A stretch of 7,265 nt of DNA from Mycobacteriaceae bacterium (GTDB lineage: Bacteria > Actinomycetota > Actinomycetes > Mycobacteriales > Mycobacteriaceae). The translations under genes were made by a program, and so were the position numbers. The stretch is from assembly GCA_019242135.1 (NCBI GenBank), contig JAFAWC010000524.1, positions 1 to 7,265 of the forward strand. Direction: 5' to 3'. This document shows positions 1 through 7,265 of the stretch, in pieces; the first letter of the stretch is position 1, and each line of letters begins with the position of its first letter. The notes below the pieces were generated by a model that was not told the DNA's origin, searched no databases, and saw nothing but the letters and a program-made list of their open reading frames with translations.

Positions 1-10
1 TAGACACTCG

Positions 11-36
11 TGGCCTGGGCAGGGCCCGTCAGGCCA
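11..36 (-). terminator. Possible terminator hairpin over the disA stop codon
   Basis: Seen: a perfect 7-bp inverted repeat, TGGCCTG at 11-17 and CAGGCCA at 30-36, with a 12-nt GC-rich loop. The right arm covers the last codons and part of the TGA stop (29-31) of disA. There is no U tract, which is common for actinobacterial terminators. It could end disA transcription, and a convergent transcript from the left too, but an arm inside coding sequence and the short stem keep this tentative. Confidence 0.3.
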
Positions 37-1141
37 GCCGGTCGGCGATCGTGGACTCTGCGAGTTGGGAAAGCCCTTCGCGGATGTGACGCGACCACAT
101 CGCGCCGATCCCGTCGATTTTCTGCAGATCGCCGGCGCTGGCTGCCAGTAAGCCCTGAAGGGACCCGAACGAGCGCACCAGCAGGTCGATGTGGGCGAAT
201 TGCAGTCGCGGTATGCCGGCCATCGCCCGGTATCCCCGCGAGCTCATGGCCGAGTCCTGCGCCTCCGCGGTCGATGGGTACGCGAAAACCTTTGCGAGCG
301 CCGTCAAGTCGAGCAGCTCGGTGTCCGAGAGTTGGTCCAGTTCGTCGAGGGTGGAGGCCACCTGCTCGGGGCTGGGTGGGTCGGGGTTGGCGTGGTAATC
401 GCGCACGATCAGTTCGCGCGCCAGGTCGTTGCCGCCGACCAGCTCCTCGAGCTGCAGCTTGAGCTGGCGGCCGTCGGTGCCGAGTTCCACCACGTGCTCA
501 TCGATTTCGAGGCTGATTCGCCGCACCATCTCCAGCCGCTGCACGACGGTCATCACATCACGCAGCGTGACGAAGTCCTCGATCTCGGCTGTCGAGAGCT
601 GGCGACTGACCTCGTCGAGCCGCGACTTGTAGCGCTCGAGCGTGGCGACGGCCTGATTGGCCCGTGACAGGATGGTTGCCGAGTCCGCCATCACATGCCG
701 TTCGCCGGCGACGTACACAGTCACGATGCTCATCGAATGACTCACTGACACAACCGGGTAGCCCGTCTGGATGGCTGTGCGTTCGGCGGACCGATGCCGG
801 GTACCGGACTCGTCGGTCGGGATCGCCGGGTCGGGTACCAGCTGCACGTTGGCCCGGACGATGCGGCCGCCGTCGGTGGACAGCACCAGCGCGCCGTCCA
901 TCTTGGACAGTTCGCGCAGCCGGGTCGGCGCGAATCGCACATCGAGCGGGAAACCACCGTCGCATATCGACTCGACGCGCTCGTCGTAGCCAAGCACAAT
1001 CAGTGCGCCTGTTTGGCCGCGCAGGATGCGCTCGAGCCCGTCCCGCAGCGGTGTGCCGGGCGCCAGCCGCCGCAGCGTTTCGCGAAGCGCCGGATGCACG
1101 AGGGGCGCCTTGGTGTTCTGGCCGCGGTCGGTGGACGTCAT
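29..1141 (-). CDS. disA: DNA integrity scanning protein DisA (diadenylate cyclase)
   Basis: DisA condenses two ATP into the second messenger cyclic di-AMP. It forms an octamer that moves along DNA and slows synthesis at branched or damaged structures. The 370-residue product has the full family layout: an N-terminal DAC domain (about residues 15-150) with the two catalytic motifs DGAL at 82-85 and GTRHRSAER at 113-121, a helical linker, and a C-terminal helix-hairpin-helix DNA-binding part around 333-356 ([15 protein letters not shown]). Both active-site motifs are intact, so I expect an active enzyme. The ATG start overlaps the radA stop codon (ATGA), which supports this start and suggests translational coupling; no strong ribosome binding site precedes it. 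The first dozen or so residues look longer and more variable than in M. tuberculosis DisA as I recall it, so a slightly later start (GTG at residue 15) is possible but less likely. Co-transcription with radA fits the reported inhibition of DisA by RadA. Confidence 0.97.
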   Translation of the reverse strand: MTSTDRGQNTKAPLVHPALRETLRRLAPGTPLRDGLERILRGQTGALIVLGYDERVESICDGGFPLDVRFAPTRLRELSKMDGALVLSTDGGRIVRANVQLVPDPAIPTDESGTRHRSAERTAIQTGYPVVSVSHSMSIVTVYVAGERHVMADSATILSRANQAVATLERYKSRLDEVSRQLSTAEIEDFVTLRDVMTVVQRLEMVRRISLEIDEHVVELGTDGRQLKLQLEELVGGNDLARELIVRDYHANPDPPSPEQVASTLDELDQLSDTELLDLTALAKVFAYPSTAEAQDSAMSSRGYRAMAGIPRLQFAHIDLLVRSFGSLQGLLAASAGDLQKIDGIGAMWSRHIREGLSQLAESTIADRLA

Positions 1142-2526
1142 AACCAGCGCGGCCTGTCGTCCATGAGCGTTTCCGCAGGGTCTTTCACCGAAATCTCCTC
1201 CAACAGCGCCAGTGCGCCCCCGATGGTCTTGGCAGGCATGACGCAGATCCCCTCCGGCACGGCCTTGACGCCGGGTGGCACGAGCGCCGCTGTGAATCCG
1301 AGCCGAGCCGCTTCGGCCAGTCGGCGTTCAATGCCGGTCACCCGCCGCAGATCTCCCGCGAGGCCGACTTCGCCGATGACCACCGCAGAGCCGGGCAGTG
1401 GCCGGCCGCCTTGCGCGGAAGCCAGGGCCATCGCGACCGCGAGATCCGAGGAGGAGTCTGTCAGCCGCATTCCGCCGACTGTCGAGAGGTAGATGTCGGC
1501 GTGCGAGACGGGAAGCCGGCAGCGCTTCGTAAGCACGGCACTGATCATCGCCGCTCTGGACGGGTCAATGCCACTCACAGCGCGGCGCGGCGCGCCATTG
1601 ACCGCGGGCATCAGCAGCGCCTGCACCTCCCCGATGAGGGGGCGTTTGCCGTCCAGAGTGACGGTGACCGCGGTGCCGGAAACGGGCTCGGGCCGCTGGT
1701 CACGGAACAGCCCGGACGGATCGGGAACGCACACGATCCCGTCGTCCTGCAGCTGGAAGCAGCCGACTTCGTCGGCCCCCCCGAAACGGTTCTTCACCCC
1801 GCGCACCATGCGCAAGGCGGACTGGCGGTCGCCTTCGAAGTGCAACACCACGTCCACCAGGTGTTCCAGCGTGCGCGGGCCCGCGATGGCACCGTCCTTG
1901 GTGACGTGGCCAACGAGCACAATCGCCACGCCGGTGCGCTTTGCCGCGGTCGTCAGTGCGGTGGTGACCGCTCGGACCTGTGTGACGCCGCCGGTCACCC
2001 CGTCGGCGGCGGTGGTGGAAACCGTCTGCACCGAGTCCACCGCCACCAGACTGGGTTTGACCGTCTCGATGTGGTCCAGCACGTTGTCGAGGTCCGAGTC
2101 GGCGGCCAGATACACGTCGTCGTGGCTGCAATCTGTGCGCTCGGCGCGCATCCGAATCTGTCCGGCCGATTCCTCGCCCGACACGTACAGCGCGCGGCGC
2201 CCCGACCGGGCCCACTGATGAACCACCTTCAGTAGAAGGGTTGACTTGCCGACGCCCGGTTCACCGGCCAGCAGTGTCACCGAACCGGGCACCACCCCGC
2301 CACCCAGCACCCGGTCCAGTTCCCCGACACCGGTGGGGTCATGCCGCGAGGTGTCGGGCGAGATCGAACTGATCGGTACCGCAAGCGATTTGGGCACGCC
2401 ACGCCGCGGACCCGTGACCACCTCGTCGACGGTGCCCCAGGTGCTGCATTCCGGACACCGGCCCACCCATTTGGGCATCTCGTGCCGGCACTCCGAGCAG
2501 CGGTACTGAGTTCGTGGCTTGCCCAC
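1138..2526 (-). CDS. radA: DNA repair protein RadA/Sms
   Basis: RadA is a RecA-like ATPase that drives branch migration and processes recombination intermediates together with RecA. The 462-residue product carries, in order: a four-cysteine zinc finger (C10, C13, C24, C27); an ATPase core with Walker [10 protein letters not shown] at 88-96 and a Walker B strand ending in D164 (LVAVDS); the RadA-specific KNRFG motif at 245-249; and a C-terminal Lon-protease-like domain from about 280. That Lon-like domain is not a protease in this family; here the Lon catalytic serine region reads SSSDLAV, around 358-364. Length is normal. The start is GTG: reading upstream in the same frame, the next landmark is the TAG stop of lpqE with no other start codon between, so this is the first usable start. 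The ribosome binding site is not obvious. RadA lies 33 nt downstream of lpqE and overlaps disA by 4 nt, so the three genes are probably one transcript. Confidence 0.97.
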   Translation of the reverse strand: MGKPRTQYRCSECRHEMPKWVGRCPECSTWGTVDEVVTGPRRGVPKSLAVPISSISPDTSRHDPTGVGELDRVLGGGVVPGSVTLLAGEPGVGKSTLLLKVVHQWARSGRRALYVSGEESAGQIRMRAERTDCSHDDVYLAADSDLDNVLDHIETVKPSLVAVDSVQTVSTTAADGVTGGVTQVRAVTTALTTAAKRTGVAIVLVGHVTKDGAIAGPRTLEHLVDVVLHFEGDRQSALRMVRGVKNRFGGADEVGCFQLQDDGIVCVPDPSGLFRDQRPEPVSGTAVTVTLDGKRPLIGEVQALLMPAVNGAPRRAVSGIDPSRAAMISAVLTKRCRLPVSHADIYLSTVGGMRLTDSSSDLAVAMALASAQGGRPLPGSAVVIGEVGLAGDLRRVTGIERRLAEAARLGFTAALVPPGVKAVPEGICVMPAKTIGGALALLEEISVKDPAETLMDDRPRWL

Positions 2527-2559
2527 GCCGAGACGGTATCGGGTGGGTCCGACAGATCG

Positions 2560-3105
2560 CTAGGGACTGACGGTGTCACCTGCGGTCACCGGAACCGGGA
2601 TCGAGCCCTGGCCGCCGTGCTCGAACTTGAAGACGAAGTCGTACGTCAGCGCGTTGGCGACCGGCTTGTTCAGTTTGACGGTGGCCGTCGCCTTGCCCGC
2701 GGTCGACACCGCCTGCAACGCCATGGCGTCCGTGCCCTCGGGATTGCCGACGATCAGCGCGCGGCCGGCCGGGATGTCCGGGTTGGCGGGCGTGAGGGTG
2801 ACGGAGCCGAAGTCGGAGGTGATGCTGACGAGCTTGTCGTTGTCGGTGTCGGACTCGTTGATGGCGACGAACAGGAGGTCGGCGCTCTCGCCGGGCTGCA
2901 GGGCCGCGCCGGTCACCTGGGCGCGGATGCGGACGTCGCGCAGCCCGATCTTGCCGACGGTGCCACTGGCGCCGTTGACGGCGGGCTCCTGCGTCGCCGT
3001 CTGCGCCTGCTGACCGGTTCCACAGCCGGTCACGGTCGCCGCGATCAGGACACCGGCGAGGAGCCCGCCGCGGAATGGGACCGCTCGTGTTGGGAAGAGG
3101 TTCAC
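2560..3105 (-). CDS. lpqE: Lipoprotein LpqE
   Basis: A 181-residue exported lipoprotein, the length of M. tuberculosis LpqE, in the same place upstream of radA. Residues 1-28 form a lipoprotein signal: basic start (R7, R12), hydrophobic core, and a lipobox ending TVTGC with C28 as the lipidated residue. It should sit on the outer face of the plasma membrane. The mature part begins with a Q/T/A-rich linker and then forms a beta-rich domain whose layout (INESDTDNDKL near 83-92, FKFEHGGQGSIPVPV near the end) resembles the PCuAC periplasmic copper-chaperone fold. The histidine and methionine copper ligands of that family do not seem to be there; the region of the second ligand pair reads GTDAMAL. 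A copper role is therefore doubtful and the function is unknown. The GTG start is fixed by a good AGGAGA ribosome binding site 5 nt upstream. It is probably the first gene of the lpqE-radA-disA unit. Confidence 0.9.
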   Translation of the reverse strand: MNLFPTRAVPFRGGLLAGVLIAATVTGCGTGQQAQTATQEPAVNGASGTVGKIGLRDVRIRAQVTGAALQPGESADLLFVAINESDTDNDKLVSITSDFGSVTLTPANPDIPAGRALIVGNPEGTDAMALQAVSTAGKATATVKLNKPVANALTYDFVFKFEHGGQGSIPVPVTAGDTVSP

Positions 3106-3110
3106 GGAAG

Positions 3111-3116
3111 TCTCCT
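3111..3116 (-). promoter_or_regulatory. Ribosome binding site of lpqE
   Basis: On the minus strand AGGAGA lies 5 nt before the GTG at 3105. It decides the lpqE start, since the frame stays open further upstream without another well-placed site. Confidence 0.8.
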
Positions 3117-3347
3117 GCTCGGCCTCGAATCGGCCGGACGGTCGCCCGCCGGCGTTCGACTATGCACAGTACTCGACCGCGAAACGCTCGCCGTTCTCAA
3201 AGCCACCCGTCGCGCCAGCCCGAAGCGGACCGAGCCCACCGCTATCGGCGACAGCTCCAGAGACATCCTCGAGGGCTCACCGGGCCCCCAGCTAAGCACG
3301 CTGACAGGTAATCAGCAGTAGAAATGCAGGTGACTTGGTGTGCGTGT
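3117..3347. other. Divergent spacer between lpqE and the small secreted gene
   Basis: About 230 bases with no gene I can support; the frames open here lack a ribosome binding site and show no recognisable protein. It should hold the lpqE promoter. On the minus strand the best -10-like hexamers are TACTGT (3171-3166, fits TAnnnT) and CATAGT (3164-3159), 55-65 nt upstream of the lpqE start. No -35 with normal spacing accompanies either (a TTGAGA lies about 23 nt from the first), so I do not call a promoter. I see no strong repeat or RNA structure. Confidence 0.5.
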
Positions 3348-3353
3348 GGGTAT
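3348..3353 (+). promoter_or_regulatory. GGGTAT, candidate SigF-type -10 element
   Basis: GGGTAT matches the -10 element of mycobacterial SigF promoters (GTTT, 15-17 nt, GGGTAT) and lies 44 nt upstream of the secreted-protein start, giving a short leader. The expected -35 position reads AGGT rather than GTTT, so the match is half a promoter. If real, the secreted protein would be made in stationary phase or under stress. Confidence 0.25.
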
Positions 3354-3384
3354 CCAGGTGATCGGAGCAGCTTCCCAAACAACC

Positions 3385-3390
3385 AAGGAG
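3385..3390 (+). promoter_or_regulatory. Ribosome binding site of the small secreted protein gene
   Basis: AAGGAG, a near-perfect Shine-Dalgarno, 7 nt before the ATG at 3398. It is one of the best translation signals in the window and the main reason to believe the small gene is expressed. A nearer ATG at 3393 is out of frame and too close to the site. Confidence 0.85.
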
Positions 3391-3397
3391 TTATGCC

Positions 3398-3754
3398 ATG
3401 AATTTGACGAAATTCGCGGCCGGAGCCGCGATCACCGGTGCGTTGGGCTTAGGGGCCCTCGGATTAGGTGTCGGCGCGGGCGCGGCCTCAGCCGACCCAG
3501 GTCCTGGGTGTTGGGCCCCCAACTGTCAGGGACCCGGACGCGGCGACGACGGTCGGGGCGATTGGAACCGCGACAACCGAGGCGACTTCCGTGACCAGCA
3601 ATGGGATCGGCGCGACTGGGATCAGCGCGGTATCGACGACGCCCGTTTTGACCATCAAGCCTTCAACTGGCAGGGCCAACGCGTCGAACCATACTGGGAC
3701 AACGACCGCGGCGCCTGGGGATTCTGGTTCTTAGGTGCGTGGATCCCGCTGTGA
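3398..3754 (+). CDS. Small secreted protein of unknown function (mycobacterial family)
   Basis: A 118-residue exported protein. Residues 1-32 are a classical Sec signal peptide: K5, a long Ala/Gly/Leu core, and an ASA cleavage site before D33. The mature protein of about 86 residues starts with a cysteine pair (C38, C43, CWAPNC) that could form a disulfide. A very hydrophilic stretch follows, full of Arg, Asp, Trp and Gln (about 48-78), then a conserved-looking tail, RGIDDARFDHQAFNWQG, an acidic and aromatic segment, and the C-terminus GFWFLGAWIPL. I recall this tail (RGIDDAR-DHQPFNY-G and GFW-WIPL) from many small mycobacterial secreted proteins annotated only as hypothetical; none has a role I know. 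The aromatic end suggests contact with membrane, polysaccharide or a partner protein, but that is a guess. The gene stands alone, divergent from lpqE, with a strong ribosome binding site and a hairpin 38 nt after its stop. In M. tuberculosis carD and lpqE are adjacent, so here it looks inserted. Confidence 0.85.
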   Translation: MNLTKFAAGAAITGALGLGALGLGVGAGAASADPGPGCWAPNCQGPGRGDDGRGDWNRDNRGDFRDQQWDRRDWDQRGIDDARFDHQAFNWQGQRVEPYWDNDRGAWGFWFLGAWIPL

Positions 3755-3792
3755 CGATGAGCTGAACCGTCCGCGTACGCGGGCAAGCGACG

Positions 3793-3825
3793 GGTGGGCC
3801 GATGGCGATATGCCAGCGGCCCACC
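3793..3825 (+). terminator. Strong hairpin, probable terminator of the secreted-protein gene
   Basis: Arms GGTGGGCCGATGGC (3793-3806) and GCCAGCGGCCCACC (3812-3825) pair over 14 positions with one A-G mismatch and a 5-nt loop (GATAT). It begins 38 nt after the stop at 3754. No run of T follows, which is usual for mycobacterial terminators. It should insulate the secreted-protein gene from carD downstream and could work in both directions. Confidence 0.7.
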
Positions 3826-3840
3826 GTGGTCTCTCAGGGA

Positions 3841-4060
3841 CTGGACGTCGGCGATGTGCTCTCAGGTTCCTTGGTCGCTCTCGCATGTGAGCCGCTGGGG
3901 AAACGCACAACGACGACGGCCGACTGACGGCGATTGACCGTGCACCGTTCGGGCTGTTGACGGGTCAACAACGATCCGGCCGGCGCCCTGGTGTTCCAGA
4001 CCGCAGCCAACAATGTCAGAACGGTGCTGGTCGACGGCAGGGTCGTCTCACCTGACGTCT
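3841..4060 (+). pseudogene. Remnant of an amidohydrolase C-terminus (frame-broken)
   Basis: The clearest part is the frame open from 3961, which reads NNDPAGALVFQ and then NVRTVLVDGRVV (about 3967-4047). That is the typical end of cytosine-deaminase-like and methylthioadenosine/chlorohydrolase-type amidohydrolases (DP-GALV, then NV-TVLVDGRVV). Just upstream, in another frame, lies LTAIDRAPFGLL (3924-3959), and before that, in the first frame, EPLGKR (about 3891-3905) and AD (3919-3924). Joined, they spell the usual order GSL-EPGKR-ADL-ID-R-PF-NDP-GALV. One missing base near 3924 and one extra base near 3960 account for the breaks, besides stops TGA at 3925 and 3958 and an apparent insertion after GKR. 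No N-terminal metal-binding region, start codon or ribosome binding site is present. What is seen is the peptide pattern; the family call is from memory. It encodes no working enzyme. Confidence 0.55.
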
Positions 4061-4131
4061 GCCCAAGCGCCGGCCGCTTTCCGCGACGTGTCAGGCGCCG
4101 CTGTCGTGCACCGCCACGACAGGCCACGGGG

Positions 4132-4257
4132 TCATGAGTCGCGCCGGGACGGGAGGCATGTGGTGGCGTCGCGAGTACGTCGGGGGTCGGTGTGCACGGT
4201 GCCGGCGCCGGTGACGGCGGCTGCGGCGAGCAGCGCCGCCGAGACGATCTTCTTCAT
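4132..4257 (-). pseudogene. Orphan signal-peptide start of a lost secreted protein
   Basis: On the minus strand an ATG at 4257 opens a 41-codon frame beginning MKKIVSAALLAAAAVTGAG, a textbook Sec signal peptide, preceded by AGGA about 10 nt upstream. After the signal the frame gives TVHTDP and then a basic, unlikely sequence up to a TGA at 4132-4134. Two things suggest decay. The cleavage site reads VHT-DP where mycobacterial exported proteins usually have AHA-DP, each change being one transition. Directly after it lies a run of five C (G at 4182-4186 on the plus strand); dropping one C opens a longer frame (DPDVLATPPHASRPG...). I do not recognise the mature protein. It could instead be a real short secreted peptide, or a sequencing slip in the homopolymer. 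This lies head-on against the amidohydrolase remnant. Confidence 0.5.
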
Positions 4258-4283
4258 GTTGGAACAGTCCTGTCCGGGCGTAG

Positions 4284-4317
4284 CGGACTGTCTGATAATT
4301 ACGGCTACAGTGGTCCG
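4284..4317. promoter_or_regulatory. AT-rich core inside an imperfect inverted repeat
   Basis: CGGACTGT (4284-4291) and ACAGTGGTCCG (4307-4317) are inverted copies apart from a short insertion in the right arm. Between them lies GATAATTAC, the most AT-rich short stretch of this spacer. It lies 27-60 nt upstream of the orphan signal-peptide start on the minus strand, where a promoter with an operator would be expected. On the plus strand GATAAT resembles a -10 without a -35. It may be the surviving control region of the lost gene; chance cannot be excluded. Confidence 0.25.
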
Positions 4318-5171
<854 letters not shown>

Positions 5172-5175
5172 CGCC

Positions 5176-5844
5176 ATGACCACCGTCGCGGTCGTCCCGG
5201 CCGCGGGTACCGGTGAACGGCTGGCTGCTCGCATTCCTAAGGCGTTTGTCGAGGTCGCCGGGAAGACACTGGTGGAACGGGCGGTCGCGGGGCTGCACGA
5301 ATCCGGCGTCGTCGACCACGTCGTGGTCGCCGTGCCCGCGGACAAGATCGACGATGCGAAGCTCGTTTTAGGCTCGGCCGCGACGGTGGTCGCGGGCGGA
5401 GCCGACCGGACGCAATCGGTGCGGCTGGCGCTGCAGGCGGCAGGCGGCGCCGAGTTGATTCTGGTGCACGACGCCGCCAGGGCGCTGACGCCGTCGGCGG
5501 TGATCACGCGGGTGGTGCAGGCGTTGAAAACCGGGCGGCCCGCCGTGATACCGGTTCTGCCGCTTGCCGACACGATCAAGGCCATCGACGCCAACGGCGC
5601 CGTCATCGCGACGCCGGAGCGCTCCGGTCTGCGCGCGGTGCAGACCCCGCAGGGGTTCCGCGCCGAATTGCTGATGCGGGCCTACCAGCAGCCGGCCAGC
5701 GACGTCACCGTGACCGACGACGCGTCCCTGGTGGAGTACCTCGGGGGGCAGGTCCATACCGTCGACGGCGATCCGCTGGCATTTAAGATCACCACGCCGC
5801 TGGACCTGCTGCTGGCCGAGGCGCTGCTGAAAGCCGACAGGTGA
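5176..5844 (+). CDS. ispD: 2-C-methyl-D-erythritol 4-phosphate cytidylyltransferase IspD
   Basis: IspD joins MEP to CTP to give CDP-methylerythritol, the third step of the MEP pathway that makes isoprenoid precursors (for menaquinone, decaprenyl phosphate and so the cell wall). The 222-residue product shows the family signatures: the nucleotide-binding loop PAAGTGERL at 8-16 followed by IPKAF with K22; GGADRTQSV at 74-82; VHDAAR at 97-102; QTPQGF at 156-161; TDDASLVE at 180-187; and FKITTPLDL at 203-211 with K204. Length is normal for the single-domain form; it is not fused to IspF as in some proteobacteria. The ATG follows the carD stop by 4 nt and the TGA overlaps the ispF GTG, so translation is likely coupled on both sides. 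No separate promoter is visible. Confidence 0.97.
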   Translation: MTTVAVVPAAGTGERLAARIPKAFVEVAGKTLVERAVAGLHESGVVDHVVVAVPADKIDDAKLVLGSAATVVAGGADRTQSVRLALQAAGGAELILVHDAARALTPSAVITRVVQALKTGRPAVIPVLPLADTIKAIDANGAVIATPERSGLRAVQTPQGFRAELLMRAYQQPASDVTVTDDASLVEYLGGQVHTVDGDPLAFKITTPLDLLLAEALLKADR

Positions 5845-6317
5845 GCGGCGTTCGGGTCGGGCTCGGCGCCGACGTACACCCGATCCAGGCCGGGCGGCCG
5901 TGCTGGCTGCTCGGGCTGCTTTTCGACGACGCCGACGGCTGCGCCGGACACTCCGACGGCGACGTGGCCGTGCATGCGCTGTGCGACGCGCTGTTGTCGG
6001 CCGCGGGCCTCGGCGACGTCGGCGAGGTGTTCGGTGTCGACGACGCGCGCTGGGCGGGCGTAACCGGAGCGGCGATGCTCACTCACGTCTGCGGCCTGCT
6101 GGCCCAGCACGACTACCGGGTGGCCAACGCCGCCGTTCAGGTGATCGGCAACCGGCCCAAGATCGGCCCGCGCAGGCAGGAGGCGCAGCACGTGCTCACC
6201 GACATCGTCGGTGCGCCCGTTTCGGTCTCGGCAACCACCACCGACGGGCTGGGCCTGACCGGCCGCGGTGAAGGTTTGGCGGCCATCGCGACCGCTCTGC
6301 TCGTCGAGGCCGTTTAG
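5841..6317 (+). CDS. ispF: 2-C-methyl-D-erythritol 2,4-cyclodiphosphate synthase IspF
   Basis: IspF closes the diphosphate ring, releasing CMP, in the fifth step of the MEP pathway; it works as a trimer with a divalent metal at each site. The 158-residue product has the metal ligands D11 and H13 (GADVHP) and H45 (HALCDALL), the GHSDGD loop at 36-41, and the C-terminal signature [14 protein letters not shown] at 132-145. The segment that reads DIG-HFP--D in E. coli is [10 protein letters not shown] here, the form I recall from mycobacterial IspF. The start is GTG, overlapping the ispD stop (GTGA); [14 protein letters not shown] gives the usual short N-terminus. IspD and IspF act two steps apart, and the gene for the kinase between them (ispE) is not in this window. 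Confidence 0.97.
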   Translation: MSGVRVGLGADVHPIQAGRPCWLLGLLFDDADGCAGHSDGDVAVHALCDALLSAAGLGDVGEVFGVDDARWAGVTGAAMLTHVCGLLAQHDYRVANAAVQVIGNRPKIGPRRQEAQHVLTDIVGAPVSVSATTTDGLGLTGRGEGLAAIATALLVEAV

Positions 6318-6336
6318 GCCGGTAAGCTGGCGCGTC

Positions 6337-7265
6337 GTGACCGATCGCGCCGACCTGCGGCTCTACGACACCTACGCCGGTGCCGTGCGCGATTTCGTTC
6401 CGCTGCGGCAAGGTCAGGTGTCGATCTATCTGTGCGGCGCCACGGTTCAAGGGCTTCCCCACATCGGCCACGTTCGCAGCGGCGTCGCCTTCGACATCCT
6501 GCGGCGCTGGCTGATGGCGCGCGGCTACGACGTGACGTTCATCCGCAACGTCACCGACATCGACGACAAGATCCTCAACAAGGCCGCCGACGCCGGCCGT
6601 CCGTGGTGGGAGTGGGCCGCCACGCACGAACGCGCGTTCACCGCGGCCTACGACGCGCTCGGAGTGCTGCCGCCGTCGGCCGAGCCGCGCGCCACCGGTC
6701 ACATCACCCAGATCGTCGAGCTGATCGGACGGCTGATCGACACCGGCCACGCGTATACCGGCGCGGGTGACGTCTACTTCGACGTGTTGAGTTTCGCCGA
6801 GTACGGGCAGTTATCCGGTCACCGGATCGATGACGTGCACCAAGGTGAAGGCATCGGCGCGGGTAAGCGGGACCAGCGCGACTTCACGTTGTGGAAGGGC
6901 GCCAAGCCCGGCGAGCCGTCGTGGCCCACACCATGGGGACGCGGCCGGCCAGGCTGGCATTCCGAGTGCGTGGCGATGTGCGAGACCTACCTCGGCGCCG
7001 AGTTCGACATTCATTGCGGCGGCATGGATTTGGTGTTCCCGCATCACGAGAACGAGATCGCGCAGGCGAAGGCCGCCGGTGATGGTTTCGCACGCTACTG
7101 GCTGCATAACGGCTGGGTCACGATGGGCGGCGAGAAGATGAGCAAGTCGCTGGGCAACGTGCTGGCCATACCGGCTGTGCTGCAACGGGTGCGTCCCGCC
7201 GAGCTGCGCTACTACCTCGGCAGCGCGCACTACCGGTCGATGCTGGAGTTCTCCGAGACCGCACT
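6337..7265 (+). CDS. cysS: Cysteinyl-tRNA synthetase, 5' part (runs off the window)
   Basis: Class I synthetase that loads cysteine onto tRNA-Cys. The window holds the first 309 codons of a protein usually about 460-470 residues long; the frame is open to the edge. Visible features: C33 (YLCGATVQG), the HIGH signature as PHIGH at 41-45, the zinc site completed by C211 (WHSEC), H236 and E240 (HHENE), and KMSKS at 267-271. These are the standard four zinc ligands and both ATP-binding signatures. It is the translation enzyme, not the related MshC ligase of mycothiol synthesis: MshC shares the fold, but gene order next to ispF and the sequence match CysS1. The start is GTG at 6337, 19 nt after the ispF stop; the ribosome binding site is weak. 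It is probably on the carD transcript. Confidence 0.96.
   Translation, partial: MTDRADLRLYDTYAGAVRDFVPLRQGQVSIYLCGATVQGLPHIGHVRSGVAFDILRRWLMARGYDVTFIRNVTDIDDKILNKAADAGRPWWEWAATHERAFTAAYDALGVLPPSAEPRATGHITQIVELIGRLIDTGHAYTGAGDVYFDVLSFAEYGQLSGHRIDDVHQGEGIGAGKRDQRDFTLWKGAKPGEPSWPTPWGRGRPGWHSECVAMCETYLGAEFDIHCGGMDLVFPHHENEIAQAKAAGDGFARYWLHNGWVTMGGEKMSKSLGNVLAIPAVLQRVRPAELRYYLGSAHYRSMLEFSETA

Noticed and set aside
1411..2235. Plus-strand open frame of 274 codons opposite radA.
   Set aside because: His/Arg-rich shadow of radA, which has all its motifs on the other strand.
2341..3321. Long plus-strand open frame of 326 codons across radA and lpqE.
   Set aside because: It is the antisense shadow of radA and lpqE, with no ribosome binding site and low-complexity Arg/Gly/Val composition typical of high-GC reverse frames.
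3771..3782. Perfect 12-bp palindrome CCGCGTACGCGG just after the secreted-protein stop.
   Set aside because: One or two such palindromes are expected by chance at this length; there is no loop and no link to a promoter. The neighbouring hairpin at 3793-3825 explains termination better.
3834..4127. 97-codon minus-strand frame opposite the amidohydrolase remnant.
   Set aside because: Composition looks random and its lower half lies antisense to the better supported remnant; only its upstream end may join the orphan signal peptide through a frameshift.

Overview
The window is high-GC actinobacterial DNA, and gene order plus protein sequence place it in Mycobacterium in the broad sense. CarD is almost residue-for-residue the protein I recall from M. 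tuberculosis. The order disA-radA-lpqE / carD-ispD-ispF-cysS matches the mycobacterial chromosomal block (Rv3586-Rv3580c in M. tuberculosis, here on the opposite strand). The species cannot be fixed from the sequence. The extra small secreted protein gene and gene remnants between lpqE and carD suggest a non-tuberculous species.

Left arm (29-3105, minus strand): lpqE, radA and disA are read leftwards as one tight unit. lpqE to radA is a 33-nt gap, and radA to disA is a 4-nt ATGA overlap. DisA makes cyclic di-AMP and scans DNA; RadA is a recombination ATPase known to bind and restrain DisA; LpqE is a surface lipoprotein. A small inverted repeat sits on the disA stop codon.

Middle (3106-4682, about 1.6 kb): this is the accessory part. 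It holds the lpqE upstream region, one intact small gene for a secreted protein of a mycobacterial family of unknown function with its own good ribosome binding site and a strong downstream hairpin, then about 0.85 kb of decayed sequence. I read two relics there: the frame-broken C-terminal end of an amidohydrolase (plus strand), and an orphan signal-peptide start with a probable frameshift in a homopolymer (minus strand). The last 300 bases before carD hold no gene I can support.

Right arm (4683-7265, plus strand): carD, ispD, ispF and cysS form a compact operon (4-nt gap, 4-nt GTGA overlap, 19-nt gap). CarD is the essential RNA polymerase-binding regulator of rRNA and housekeeping promoters. 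IspD and IspF are the third and fifth enzymes of the MEP isoprenoid pathway. CysS charges cysteine tRNA and is cut off by the window edge.

The two arms are ordinary core genome. I did not find a convincing undescribed system. The interesting material is the lpqE-carD spacer, which seems to have collected a secreted-protein gene and the scars of at least two lost genes, and the LpqE lipoprotein, which looks like a copper-chaperone fold without its copper ligands.
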